Positions 12,201-25,595 of a stretch of 64,000 nt of DNA are shown in pieces. The notes beneath the pieces were generated by a model, which saw only the letters and a program-made list of their open reading frames with translations, was not told the DNA's origin and did not search any database. The position numbers and the translations under genes were made by a program. The stretch comes from Ascarosepion bandense. Lineage: Eukaryota; Mollusca; Cephalopoda; Sepiida; Sepiidae. The first letter of the stretch is position 1; every line of letters begins with the position of its first letter. The DNA lies in contig JBBBDQ010000442.1 in the NCBI GenBank assembly GCA_037127315.1, forward strand, positions 2,622,001 through 2,686,000, read 5' to 3'.

Positions 12201-15200
12201 TACATAAACTTTTCATAATAATAATGGCAATTTCAGTCTACCATACATAAAAATAAAGTGAAAAAATACAAAATAAAAAATTATTTCAAAAATATAGTGT
12301 AACTAGGTTTATTAATCTTTGCGATTTTGGACTCAGAAATTTCGTTTCCACTTAATTACTATATCACATCCAGTAAATACCCGAATACAGAATTTTACAC
12401 GTTTTTAAACTATTATAAATTATTATAATTAAAATGTAAAAAAAAAAAAATGAAAAAATTTTTTGTAAAAATTCATAATTTATCAGAAAAATTTTTATTT
12501 CTTCAGGCAATGTCCTTAATATTACTTATTTACAAAAACAATCTTTTCTAAGTAATGTCATAGTTTTGGATTTATTATTTTTCAATTCAGAGTAGATTTT
12601 CAGTTAAATAGTACATATTTGGTGGGGGGATGATTTACAATCTCCAATGGCTCCTACTTAAAAAAAAGAAGAAAAAAATTTCAATAAATAGGTTCTGTGC
12701 GAAATTTCATGAAATTTAAGTATGGTGGCATAACATTTAAAAAAAAAAATCCAAAAAATAATTTCATTCATTTGTGAATAAGTTCAGAAAATTTCATTAA
12801 AATCGGACAATTATTTGATTTTTACAAGAATTTCCAAATTAATGTATTTTCAAAGTAAAACAAGCACAAAAAAGTTAATGTTAAAAGTTGGCGATGGCGT
12901 AAACCAAATTAAGCAAAATTTCGAACATGTTGGAAAGGATTAAAAAATTTCAAAAAATAATAAAAAAAATACTTTCATCTTTTGTCTTAATATAATATCA
13001 ACATTTTGACGATAAAACTTTTTCATTTAGTTTGTGGCTTTTTTTCATTGCACTATGCTGTTTTTCCCCGAAAGGAAGGTACCTTTAGGTACCTCCACTA
13101 AATCTCAATAAAAACATAGTTACTATTAAACTAAATTTTTAAAAATGTTTTCTTGAGACTTTTCTTTTAGTTTTAATTGAAAGCTAAATAATTAAATTTA
13201 CTATTTCCAGTAACCAAAATACTCTATGGTTTATTTCAAACAAATTATATTGATTGGAATATAAAAGTTTGAGATTTATTTTCAATTTTTGAATTTTGCT
13301 GCTATTTTTGAGTGATCTGCACATTTGTAAACAAAAGTTAATTCTTGGTTTTAAAGATCTTGCAAAAATAAAATATATATGTGACACATTATTTTTGGAA
13401 ATTTAGCAAATCTTATGTTAAATTAATCTGATTTACACAAGTATTGCTTATTTATAGCGTGAAATTCAGAATAATACTGTTTCTTAATCACCAATTTGAT
13501 CTTTTTGACCTGTTCGCCATAAATCAAGAACTTGTTGACAGGTTCTTGATTAGAGATAAAGGGTATAGTGTTTATAAGTGACAAAATTGTACAATTTTTT
13601 TTTTTTTCCTGGTAAGGGAGGAAACTCTGACCTTTTAATTTGCACAGAAATTACCATACAAAAAAACAAAATTTCAAATGACAAAAAACTTTAAAAATTA
13701 TTTTAAAATTATGAAGGCAAAACGATACTTAAACTTTTCAATTTTAAATAGGCAATATCAAAGTGCAACAGTTCTTTAAAGATTTTAAAAAATATTTTTG
13801 AAACTTTATAAATTATAACAAAAACAATGAAACATTTTAAAATTTGATTAGTAATCAAAAGAAATCTTTCTTCAGACTGTCCTTAGTTTTTATTATTTAT
13901 TCAATCAATTAAAAGTTTATCAAATTAAGTAATGTCATAGTTTTATTGCATTTATTTTACTATTTGGAGCAGATTTTTGATAAAAGGGGCTAAATGGTTT
14001 TAAAAAAAAAATTTACATTCCCCAATGAGTCTTGCGTTTACCTAATAAAACCATTTTTGCCTACTGAATTTAATTTTTTGAAATTTCATAAATTTGTGCA
14101 TGGAGGGGAGGTAACATGTAAAGAAAAAAAAATCTTTACCAATATTTTTAAAAAAATAATGGTTTTAAAAATATTTTAATTCATTTGTGAATAAGTCCTG
14201 AAAGTTTCATTAAAATCCAACAATTTGATTTTTGCAAGAATTTCCAGATTAATGTGTTTGTCACCAGAATAAAAGTGAGTTATGTAATATTACATTTTTC
14301 ATTGTAAACTCTTGTAATGATTTGGCTCCCCACAAACAAGAATATAACAAGATACAACAAGATATAACAAGAGACCTAGAGAGACAGACAGAGAAGACTT
14401 TTACTAAAATTTCAACAGTGTTAGAAATGATTAAAGAATTTTGAAAAATAATTAAGATACTTTAAACATTTCCTCTTAATAATAATAATAGCATACACAT
14501 TTTGATGTAAAGTTTTTTTTATCAAGTTTGGGATCTTTTTTTCTTACTATGCTGTTTCAGCAATTTTTAAAATTATAACGTGACAAGTAACTCAATTTAT
14601 GAAATGTTATGTTTTTAATATGTATTTTTTATTAATAATAATCATGGTTTATAATGTATACTTAAAATATTTATAGTACTTAAAACACTATTAACTACAT
14701 AATTGTTTAAACTATTTAATTATAATTCAATGCCCTAAGCAATATAGCTGAAAAAAAAAATGAAAGCTTTTAATTTTAAACTTTAGCTCTCACAAATTAG
14801 TGGCAGTGTCTATATTCACAATTAATTTAAAAAATGAAGAAACTAGGAATTAAATAAAGCTTAGGTTTGAAAGTGTAAATTGAAAGGCCTGTTAAGTGTT
14901 GAAACATACACATGAAAGTGAATGAAAGAATTGTACCCTGCTGAAAAAGTTTGTAAGGCTTTTTTTTTTTTTTACCTGCAGCTCTTGAAATTTGATCTTT
15001 TAATATGGAATATATGGCCTACCATTTAAAAATCTGCGCAAGTTTTATTTAAAAAATCTTGGTGCATGAACATTTTTATTAACCATCACAATTTTTGATA
15101 AGTAAATACGTAGTCTTTACTTATTAACTCAACCAATTGCAACAATGATTAAAGAAATTAAATGAAAACTATTGTAAAAATTTATTCATTGAAGTTTTTT

Positions 15201-16838
15201 CTCTTCACATATCCTTAATATATATTGTCTATGAAAGCAATTTATTGCATTTTTGTTTTGACTATTCAAAGCAGATCTTAAAAAAAAAAAAGGAGCCACT
15301 GTAAGAATAAAAAAAAAATGTTGATATATATTTCCCTAGAAGCTCTGACTAGTCATTCTAGTTAGTTTCTCTCGTCCCCAAATATTTCCTAAAAATAATT
15401 TCAGTTTATTTGTGAATGAGTCTTGAAAGTTTCACCAAAATCTCACCATTTGATTTTTTTTTTTTTTTTTTTGCATGAATTTCCAATTTGTTTTTCACCA
15501 GCAAAAAAGAAGTGAGCTACATAATGTTTGCTGTAGTAAATTCTTGCATAAATTTATATTTGAAAAAAAAAAAAACAGGATTTTTAAACAAAATTTCATA
15601 CATGTTACAAAGGATTAAAAAATTTAATACAATAATAAAAAAAATACTTAATAATGACAAATTTTGATGATAAAACTTTGCTTTTATTAAGTTTAACATC
15701 ATACTATGCTGTTTTTTTTTCTGCAAAGTACCTACTTGTCAATGATATTTGTGTCTATTATCTAAATGTTTTTTTTTTCCTTTTCCCTCAGAATACAATT
15801 ATCCTGGTGCTGGAGGTGGGCAGGCTGGGTAAGATTTTCTTTTTTCCTTGATCCTTGAACTCCTTACACTGATTTCACATATAGGATTATCATAACTTTA
15901 TCTTTAATTTCTAGAAGTGGAATTCAGTCATTGGTAAAATGATTAGTCGTTTTCACTTAATTTTTAATCTATTTGATTCTGATGAGTTAATAAAATCTTT
16001 GAAATAGAGGACTGGAAAACAAGATACTCAAATTGATGTCTATAGGAGTGCTTATGTTTTTTCTATTTGATAATTTTTTTGGTTTTAGTCATTTGACAAT
16101 TTTAATGAGGATCAAAAGCCTTAAGAAATTTTGCTGTTATATTTTTTATAGAAGCATTTTAGAATATTTCAACTTTATACTTTGTGAACACTTTGAGTGC
16201 ATCTTCCTTATAAACAAAAAGATATTTGAAGCAAATTTTTATTTTTAATGAAAACCAAAGCCTAACAATTCTCCAGATTAACATGTTTTTGGCAGCTTAT
16301 GAAGCAATGTATCTTGTAAGTTACAGTATTTTAAGTGCCGTTTTTATTTCTTTAAATATGAATTTATAAAAATTCAAATGTGTATGCTTATCATTTGATT
16401 TTTTTTTCTTCCCCTCTCCATTTCAGTTACAGCTACAATGCCTATGGTAGCACCACAGCAGCTGATAGTGGCTCCTACCAACCAACAGCATACAGTCAGC
16501 AGGTCAGTCTCCTTTCTTTTTTCTTTAATACATATAACTGCTGTCTTATATATATATATATATATATATATAATGATTTGTACCCACAGAATGCACCAAT
16601 AACCTTAAACAGAATAGACGTCATAATTATCCCAAACCCGAGGAACCTTTCGGCCAACACTTATCAAGGGCTTCGTTGGCTTAATTATAAAGGGTCAAAG
16701 AAGGACAAAACAAAGGATTACTTACAATAATGGGAGAAGATGGAACTTGTTTAAAAGTAAACTTTAATGGGGAAGAAAAAAATGTTACACTCACAAACTC
16801 TCCAGTAATTGTAAGGAGTGGAGGAAATGCTCCTTACA

Positions 16839-16887
<49 letters not shown>

Positions 16888-17032
16888 ATATAATTTTTAA
16901 TCATATCACCCCAAGCAAGGCGATAATGCCACTGATGCGCAGGGAGCTACGTAAGAGTAAAAACATTGGAAAAGAGAAAGCCGGAAACCACATCCTAACC
17001 AGGAAACAAGAGATGAGCCTCTTCACTTGTTT

Positions 17033-17071
<39 letters not shown>

Positions 17072-20000
17072 CACAGACACACAGAAATTGTATTTTATTT
17101 TGGTATGTATCTAAAATTGGCTGTCATCTAAGGCATTTAAAGTGCAAAAGAAAAACAAACTTGCACATCAAGTCTTGGTTGATTGTGGAAAATTTAGTGA
17201 CATGAAGGTAAACCATTTCATAGTCTACTCTTAATTTTGGAAGTGTAAATTGTGTTTAAATAAATCTGACTCCCCTCTACATTCTAACTTTCTAATTCCT
17301 GCTTTTCTTTGACTGAGTTCTCTTTAGAAATCCTAAATGTTCATTTCAAACAATCCTTTTTTTTTCTTTATTTGCTGCAGGGTTATGGTCAGACATACAG
17401 CTATGATCAAGCATCTTACAGTCAGACCTCAGCTGCACCCCAGGCAGCTGCACCATCTTCATATGCTCAGCAGCCTGGTTATGGTCAGGCAGCTTATGGA
17501 CAAACTGTTTACAGTCAGTCAGGTAAGAGCTCTTTTAAAAGATTTCTCTCAGTTCTCATTATAAATAACCCCATAATTGTTGGTTGAATACATTTTGTAC
17601 TTTTGCCAACAATTATGCACGTTGGATCCATTAGCAGCATTTTTTTTCTTGTTAACATTCTCATTGCATACAATCCTGTTTAATTTTAGGAGATATAATT
17701 CCTTTTACTTACATATAAGAACTTGAAATAAACAATATTGTAGTTGCATTTTGATCCTTTGAGTAACCATGCTTGTTGAATAAAAACTTTAGTTTTTAAC
17801 TTCTGACAAAAGATACTTTTTGCCAAGCTCGCAATGAACTTTCACTCACTAAATGTAAAGGCATCTGGTGGCGAGATATTGTTTTCAAATTGTTTAAAAA
17901 AATTATTTGAGTATTGTAAACAATAGAAATTTAGAGTGCAGAATGTCTTGAAATAAGTCTGCATGTGGTTAAATAATTTTGTGTTAAAATAGAACCTTCT
18001 ATTGCTTTGCATTGTAATAATAAAAATGTAAAACTTATGAAGAAATAGCCTTGTATTCCCTTAATTAACCTGTGAGTAAATGCTATGAAAAATAAATTTT
18101 TTTAAAGCTCAATAGATATTGTATTTCTTCTGTACTACAATCCAGTTAATGGTTTCTAATATGAAGGTGATACTGAACAAAGTGCTCTTCTTCATTTTTT
18201 TTTTTTTTTTTTTTTTTCATTATAATTATCTCAATGAGGATGAAACACTAAATGATATGCTGCATGGACTCTTGCACTTGAACTAAATTTTTTTTGGCCG
18301 TCCTGTGTACACTTAACTGTTTTTAACTGCTATTTCAATGCTATCATGATGTTTCCTTGAGGTTTTTGCTATTTTTTCTTGGTTTTTGTGATTTTGATCA
18401 CTAATACTTATTAAATTCTTTTTAATAGAATCTTTTTTTTTTTTCTTCTGCTGTATTTGACTAATGCATGTATGGATCCACATGTGATTTGCTCTGAATG
18501 TCCATTTATATTGCTTTTTATTTAAGGAAAACCCAACAAACTAGCCATTTTGTTTTGTTTTTTTTGTTTTTGATATTATAAGTAACTGAGTAAATGATTG
18601 CTAACTTGAAATAACTTGGTGGCCTTGAACATTTGGCTGTTTAGTTAGATTTATTAATGACCTGCTTGTTGTAACTAGATTTTTTGGCAATTATGAAATG
18701 CATAATCGTGCCAGTTTAGTTCAGGTTTTTAGATCCCTTTTTATCACTTGACTGCACTATTGTATAAACATTTGGGGTGGGAAGGGTGATTCCTCACTAT
18801 ATGGAAGTGCTGAAAAAAAAAACTAGCCCAATCAACTTCTCAAAATCTGATCAAATGAACTGCAATCAGAAATTGTTTTAACCTCCCATAAAAAAACACT
18901 GAATTATGTGCTTATTTGAATTATGTTGTTACTTAAAGTTAAGTCCAAGCAAAACTTTTTTTTAATGTTAACAGTTGAGTGTATTCTTCTCAGACTAAGC
19001 AATATTAATACTGTTAAGAGTCCAAGCCTATTGTGGGTTCACTTTCATTTCGTTTCTTTTTTTTTTTTTTCTTTTGTGTGTAAATTGTACTAAGCTGGAT
19101 ATTTTTTTTCTATTTATAACTATCCTTCTAAAGTAACGTGATTGTTGTCTTTGTACTAACTGTTAATTTAAGGGTAAAAAAAATTGGTTCCAAACTTGTC
19201 GTGCCAACACAGCACCCAGTGCTGTTGCGAAATGACTACCAATTTGGCATTGATGGTTTGCTACTAATCTCTTTCAGGCCAAACAGCTCAACAGTCTTAT
19301 GGTCAATATGGCCAAACGTATGGTCAGAGCTCGGATGCTTCAGCCTATGGCCAACAATCTTCCTATTCCCAGCAAGGTAAATGGTGCTGCTGTTTTCTTG
19401 GATGCTTCCACGAACCAAAACAACATTTTTCTTTTTTTTTTTTCTCTTTACTTGGTGCACTTAAAAGTACTTGTGCTTTGTACTGTGGTTCATAACATGT
19501 GACTCTCACCTTCCTCAGGCTTATGGAAATGTTAGAAAGAAAAAACTTAAACTTTGTAAGTTGCTTCCCAATTAAAACTAATATCAGTATTCATATCAAA
19601 TTATTTCTTTCATGAATAGCAATTGTAAGTTAGTGGGGGGATAAAGGTTATTAATTGTATTAGCAGCTATGGCTTCTGTCATTGAGGAAGTAATCTGCTA
19701 CATAAAATAGACAAGATTATTACATTTAAAAAACAAACCAAAAAATTTATAAGGATTAAAAAATATATGTATTTTATGTGGTAATGTAAAATGTTTTTCT
19801 ACTTCTAAGAAATTTGTAGAATAAATATTAGAGGTTTATCCAGTTATAAAATAAAAATTTTGTATTTTAATTTAACTTTTCTTTTCTTTTTTTTTTTTAA
19901 TAATACTTGCATATGTGTAGTAACTGATCCTGCTTAATCGTATCAGCCTGAAAAAATATCCTTTTTAAAATTAATGTAGTTAATTCTATTTTTAAAGCTT

Positions 20001-23000
20001 TCCTGTTTTGTTTTTTTTTTCCTGAGCAAAATAGGGTTCTAAGAAAATCAGTAAAATTTCATTTGTAATGGTTATTATTGGGTAGGTCATTTATCACACT
20101 TTTTGATATTTTTAATATTTAATCTCTTGACCAACCTTGTTTCCTCCTACAGACACATGCAATCAAACCGCATACAGGTACATGGTGCTATACTTAGCTA
20201 AATGTTCCCATTGTGAATTTTTGCTTTTTATCCTAGTTCATGAAGAATTCTTATGGACTTACATGCTGCAGACTTCAGAACATGGATTTTTTTTTCCTGA
20301 TTCAAAACTTAAAAAAAAAAATGCTTGTATTTTTGTATCATTAAACAACTTTGTTCACTATGAAATTAAAAATGCTCACAGGTTATAGGTTAATTTGAAA
20401 TGTTCGGCATATTGTAAAAAGACCTTTTCTTTAAAACATAAACACCAAAAATGTAGACTTTTGAGAAGTGATTTTCTAATCTTAAACGACATTACATATG
20501 CTTCTTATCCAGTTTTTCTAAAAAGACATTTTTTTTTAAATCTTGAATTTTGGTTAAAGACTGCCTTTTATGCAATATGGCAGACTGAGTAATTAAAGTT
20601 TTTATTGACATCTGTATAAAAAAAATTTAGTTACAGGTATTTTCTATTTGCTGATAATCCTATTGTTAGCCTGTCCACAAAGAAACTGTTACTAGAATTG
20701 GTCAAGTGGCTCTTGGTTTTTCTTACTGCTCACTTGACACTATTTGGCTAAAGATAAATGTGTTTGCTTCTTGTGAGGAAGCCAAATGCTGAAGAAATGT
20801 AAAAAAAAAAACAATGTTTCCAATCTGAATAGGAAATAGGGCATATCGAAAACTCCTTGGCAGTAAATTAAAACAAGGCCTAACCAACTTAAAATGGATC
20901 AGTGATTTATTTAAATGAAAGATATTTTTAAAGCTAATATAAATAATTTTTCTTTTGTCTGCTTGAATAGAATTTTGAAAATAATGTCAGTAATGAAATG
21001 GTGTGGGTGTGTAGAGTAAATATTTTTTTTATAGATGATGATCCTTTTGTAAGAGGATTTGTATTCTGTGACATCTTCCCTTGGAAGACTTAACTTTTCT
21101 GAACAAAAGATTGGGTGTGTACACTTTATAACTTTTTTTTTTGTATTAGGCTCACATTTTTAAAATGAAACAAATTTTGGGGAATTTTGATGACTGAATT
21201 TGAATGTTGACAAATTATTTTTTTGTATACCATCTAATTGCCTTACATATTGACCTAATAAAAGGGTAAAAATTCTTGAGCATTGAATTTAAATGTACCA
21301 CCTGATAATTTTTTTTTTTTTTTTTTTTCTTTCTCAAGCTGTTGGGAAATATCAAAAGTTTCTGAAGATCTTTTTACAGTTGGTTTTGAGGATGGAACAA
21401 TCTAGTATTTTTATGACTGCATGGAGATAATTTTTTTCTATTCTTTTTCTGAAGGTCCTTGTCAACTGAAAATCCCCCTCCTTTCCTACAGAGTTCAAAT
21501 TAATGTTATGAACCTCTGTATTTTAAGTGCACAATTTTTCTGTTTAGATCCATGATTTATTTGTTTGAACAATTTTTTGTTTCGTTTGAATTTGCATGTT
21601 TTTATAAATGGATCTTCAGTGTTTTATGTTTCTTCCTTTAAGGATTTGCAAATAAATTCCTCTACTTTGTTTGGGGTTGTAAGAAAATGTTTCATTATTT
21701 AGTTCATATTCTTTTGTCTAAAGAACCTCAACCTTAATAAATTCCTATGGTTTTTACTAAGAAAAATGACATTTTCCTAGTCATCTACTTTGTCACCTTA
21801 AATTCGTATATGAATATTTATTTATTTTTTTCATAGCTATGCTTTACTTATTTTTAAACATGCTTTAAGCACTTAGCCAATACAGAGTATGGAAATTATG
21901 AAGCATAAAAACCTGTTGAATGACCTTGACTTGCTAAGGAATATAGTTTACTGTTGTTCCTCAATGTTGTTTTCTGATGAAACAGGAGTGGTTAAGGACT
22001 CTAAACAATCTCTTCAAATGCCAAGTGGATTTTCACTTCATTTAAAGTGGTTGTGAGATTTCTTGTTTCTTATTGCCGCTTGACTTCAATATGTGAAACA
22101 GTTTTGTTGCTATCTGTTAAATTTGTTTTTTTTTTTTTTTTTTTTGTCTCGCACAAACAAAGCCTGGACAATTTTTGACATTTCTTTTTAAAAAGTTTTA
22201 AAGCAAGAATACAGTTTAACTTGTTATAAAAACCATTTTGATGTTGGTAATGTAGGTAGTAAAATTTGCTGTAAGATTATGAAACTGGCAGACAATTATT
22301 TAAGACTTGTCATTATTTCCAGACTCTGTGTGTGTAATAAATGCATGAAAAATTACTTGTTTGTATTTTCTATGTATGTTTATTGTGTCCATTAGGACTT
22401 AACAAGACAGCCCATTGTTCTTAATGGGCACACATTAGTTGCTTTGAACTGTATTATCAGACTATATTTGTTTAACAATTCAAATGCCATTTTCCTAAGA
22501 ATTTTAAATTTCTTTTTATTGCTGTTAATTTCTTAATTGCTAATTGAAACTTTCAGAACAGATTTGTTTAATGCTGTAACTTAACATGCTTTTAAAGATT
22601 TGTAATGAATAGGTACTGAAGCAGTTTTTATTGCATGTATGCTGTAGTCATATGGTGATTTTTTTTTTTTTTTTTATAATTTCACTTTAAAAATTTTTTT
22701 TCTTTAAGCATGAATTGCTTCAAACACTTTTTTTTAAGATATGGAGTTTGCATCAAATTTTAACTTATCACATTTGTGAATCACATTTTTTCAATGTGAT
22801 TAAAACTAATGAAAAAATAGATCTAAACTAGGCAATCTGAAAAGGCTTTATTGGATACAAACAACAAAACTTGAATTACCTGCATTTTAAAAGTATCAGT
22901 GGATGGCTTTGCTGACATCTCCTATTGACCAGTATAAATTAATCCATTCAGGAAAACAGATCTGAAGCAGTAGATTTCTTTTTTTTTTTCTTTCTTCAGC

Positions 23001-25205
23001 TAAATAACACAAAAAGATAGCTAGAATCAGGAAGAGAAGATATAACAAACGGATAACAATCTCTGGATGAAAGTTTTTATTGTATGAAAAATAAGATGGA
23101 ACCCTCTAAAGAAGGACAATGTGACTTGACAATTTACATTGTTTTAATCTTCATTTAAAAGCAAAGCTCAAAAGAATTTGCTTTGACTTCTTTCCTCCTC
23201 CCCCAACATAGAAGACTGGTGAAAAGATAGAGAAATATAGATAATTTCTGTCTTTCCAATTGGTTAAAGGGAATAAAGTAAAAAAATCAAATTCTGGATG
23301 AAAGGACACAGATAATTCTTTCCACTTGACTCCTACTCCGAACCTCCCTTCCTCAAAATAAGCATAGCAAGATTTTTCAAGAAGTTTTACATTGGTGGAA
23401 GAAAAAAAAAAAAAAAAATGAAAATATTTAGGTTTGATTTTTCAAATCATGCTCTTCACAAATGTACTTACTGTCCAAATAATAGGATATCTGAATAAAA
23501 TAAAATACTTCACAACTTCTATAGAAAATAGAGCTGAAACTTTGAACTATACAAGAGATATTTTGAAAATAATTTTAAGATCTCAACCACTTAAAGCATT
23601 CCTAAATAATGATAATTCCAGTATTAAATGATGCACAGAAGTTGATATGCGAGCAAAAACAAATAAACAATCAATCAAATCATCCAGAAACAAGTGTTAC
23701 CTCTCTACGCTCAGCTTTGTTCGTTTCACAATTGTCAGCAATGGTGGAGGAGGAAGTCTTCCATCCTCTGCACATTAATAGGAAAATGACCTCAGTACTA
23801 AGCATCAGCAAGTTGGTTGCTAATGAAATTAAAAAAAAACTTAACACAAAATTTACTAGAGCTTGTAATATAAGATCAGAAATTCAATTTTACTTAGCAT
23901 TTTTTTTTTTTTTTTTTACACTATTTACATTTTTTTCTTTTTTGTCTTTTTACCCGACAACCTACGGTCAGTGCAGAGCTTCATCTTTGCAAGTCTGTTG
24001 GTTGAAGTGTGTGTGTATTACCTCCCTCACTTTTATATTGACTTTTTACCTTTTCCTCCTTCTCAGGTTATGGTCAAGCTGCAGCTCCTCCAGCTGCTAG
24101 CAGTGGAGGAGGAGGCTACAGTCAACAAAGCTATGGTCAGCAGAGTGGTGGTTACAGTGCCCCACCACCCCAGCAACAGCAGCAGCAACAACCACCTCAG
24201 CAGCCCAGTGGATATGGACAGCAGAATTCCTATGGGCAACAGTCACAACAGCAGCAAGGCAGCTATGGGCAGCAACATAGTCATAGTGGTGGCAGTTATG
24301 GGGATTATAACCAACAAGGTGGTTATGGTAGTGCTCCTCAACAGCCCCCACCTCAGCAGTCATCTGGTGGTTATGGTGGACCTCCACCCAAGAGTTATGG
24401 AGGTAAGACTAAATGCAAGAAAAATGGAATACAGAAAATCTGAAACTTTGAGGGATTTATTTTTGCCTTTATGTCCTCACCCCAAGTCAGATAACACAAA
24501 ATGAGATTTAGGCAGTATTTTCGTGCAATTTTGATGTTTTCTCCCCCCCCCCCTCCATTTTTGGTTAAAATTTTAAAAATATGCTTTTTCCATTCATAAG
24601 TACCGCTTTATAAATTCTTATTTCCTGGTAAGATTTTAAAAAATCTAACAATTCTGAAGCCATTAAAGATAACAGCTACTTTTGTTAATTGATTTGCTAC
24701 ACAATACACAGCATATTAAAATTGCCTTGGGAAATAGAACAGTTAAATACTCCCTTCCCCCATCACTGCATTATAACGGCACCAATTGCTGGAAGTAAAC
24801 TGATGTAGAAAGGCTCATAGTTACTGAAGTTTAGCAGCTTACAACTTTTTCTTTTTTTTTTGCAAATATTCTCTCTGTTTAGATTTATAAAAGACTAGCA
24901 GTATAGCCCGGCATTGCTCGGGTGTAATAAAAGCTTCAAAACTAATTCATGGTCTTGGAGCTTAGACTCTTTGGATGTTGGCACGAAAGACTAAAAAGCA
25001 ATAGCCACAATAAAAGAGCTGAAAACCTGATTGGATATCGGGGTATCAAGTTCTGATATCTGGGGGAAATCAGAAAAAATAAATAACCCATGACCTGACC
25101 TGAAGCCTAAAGAATATTTGTGTGAAGTTTGGTGAGAATCGGATAAAAATTGTGGATTTATATAAAGGACATACAGACATACATGCACACACAAAAAACT
25201 TGCCT

Positions 25206-25252
<47 letters not shown>

Positions 25253-25561
25253 AAATATGGCTCGGCCCTGCCAGGTTTACAAGATTTAATCTTGTGATAA
25301 AAGATATAGGATTATAGTGCCCTGCAGCATTCACAGCTCCATTGAGTTCATAGTTTCCCCAGAGGATGCAATTGCTTAGAGATGATTATAACTAATTTTA
25401 TATTGCCAGTGATATAAAATATTTAAATTTTGTGCATGTAATCTTTATTTTGAATAATTAAAAACCCACTAAGCATCATTCCAATAGAGTAATTAAAAAA
25501 AAGAATTTGCATTTTCACCTGCAGGGTTAGTGGCCCACATTGTCTCTTGATTTATGATGGC

Positions 25562-25595
<34 letters not shown>

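Larger units (their letters stand above)
8094..15791 (+). other. FET intron 1 (7.7 kb)
   Basis: Begins GTAAGT and ends CAG. AT-rich with many poly(A)/poly(T) runs, a TA microsatellite at 9217-9248, a minus-strand LINE-tail repeat (10275-10460) and a degenerate tandem array (about 11140-15740). No coding exon seen. Confidence 0.8.

Noticed and set aside
16640..16690. Possible additional hammerhead-like site (TTGATAA and GAAA on the minus strand) in intron 3
   Set aside because: The bases between the two motifs (GTGTTGGCC) do not form a stem II, so the match is only to short core words.
16808..16840. 11-bp-arm inverted repeat in intron 3 as a transposon end
   Set aside because: No matching partner or target duplication seen; it abuts a GT microsatellite and may be a chance hairpin.
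23609..24100. 163-codon ORF upstream of exon 6
   Set aside because: Runs through an intronic poly(T) and into exon 6 in the wrong frame; no domain and no usable splice context. The exon 6 acceptor at 24066 explains the coding signal.
24097..24387. 96-codon minus-strand ORF rich in His/Val
   Set aside because: Antisense shadow of FET exon 6.
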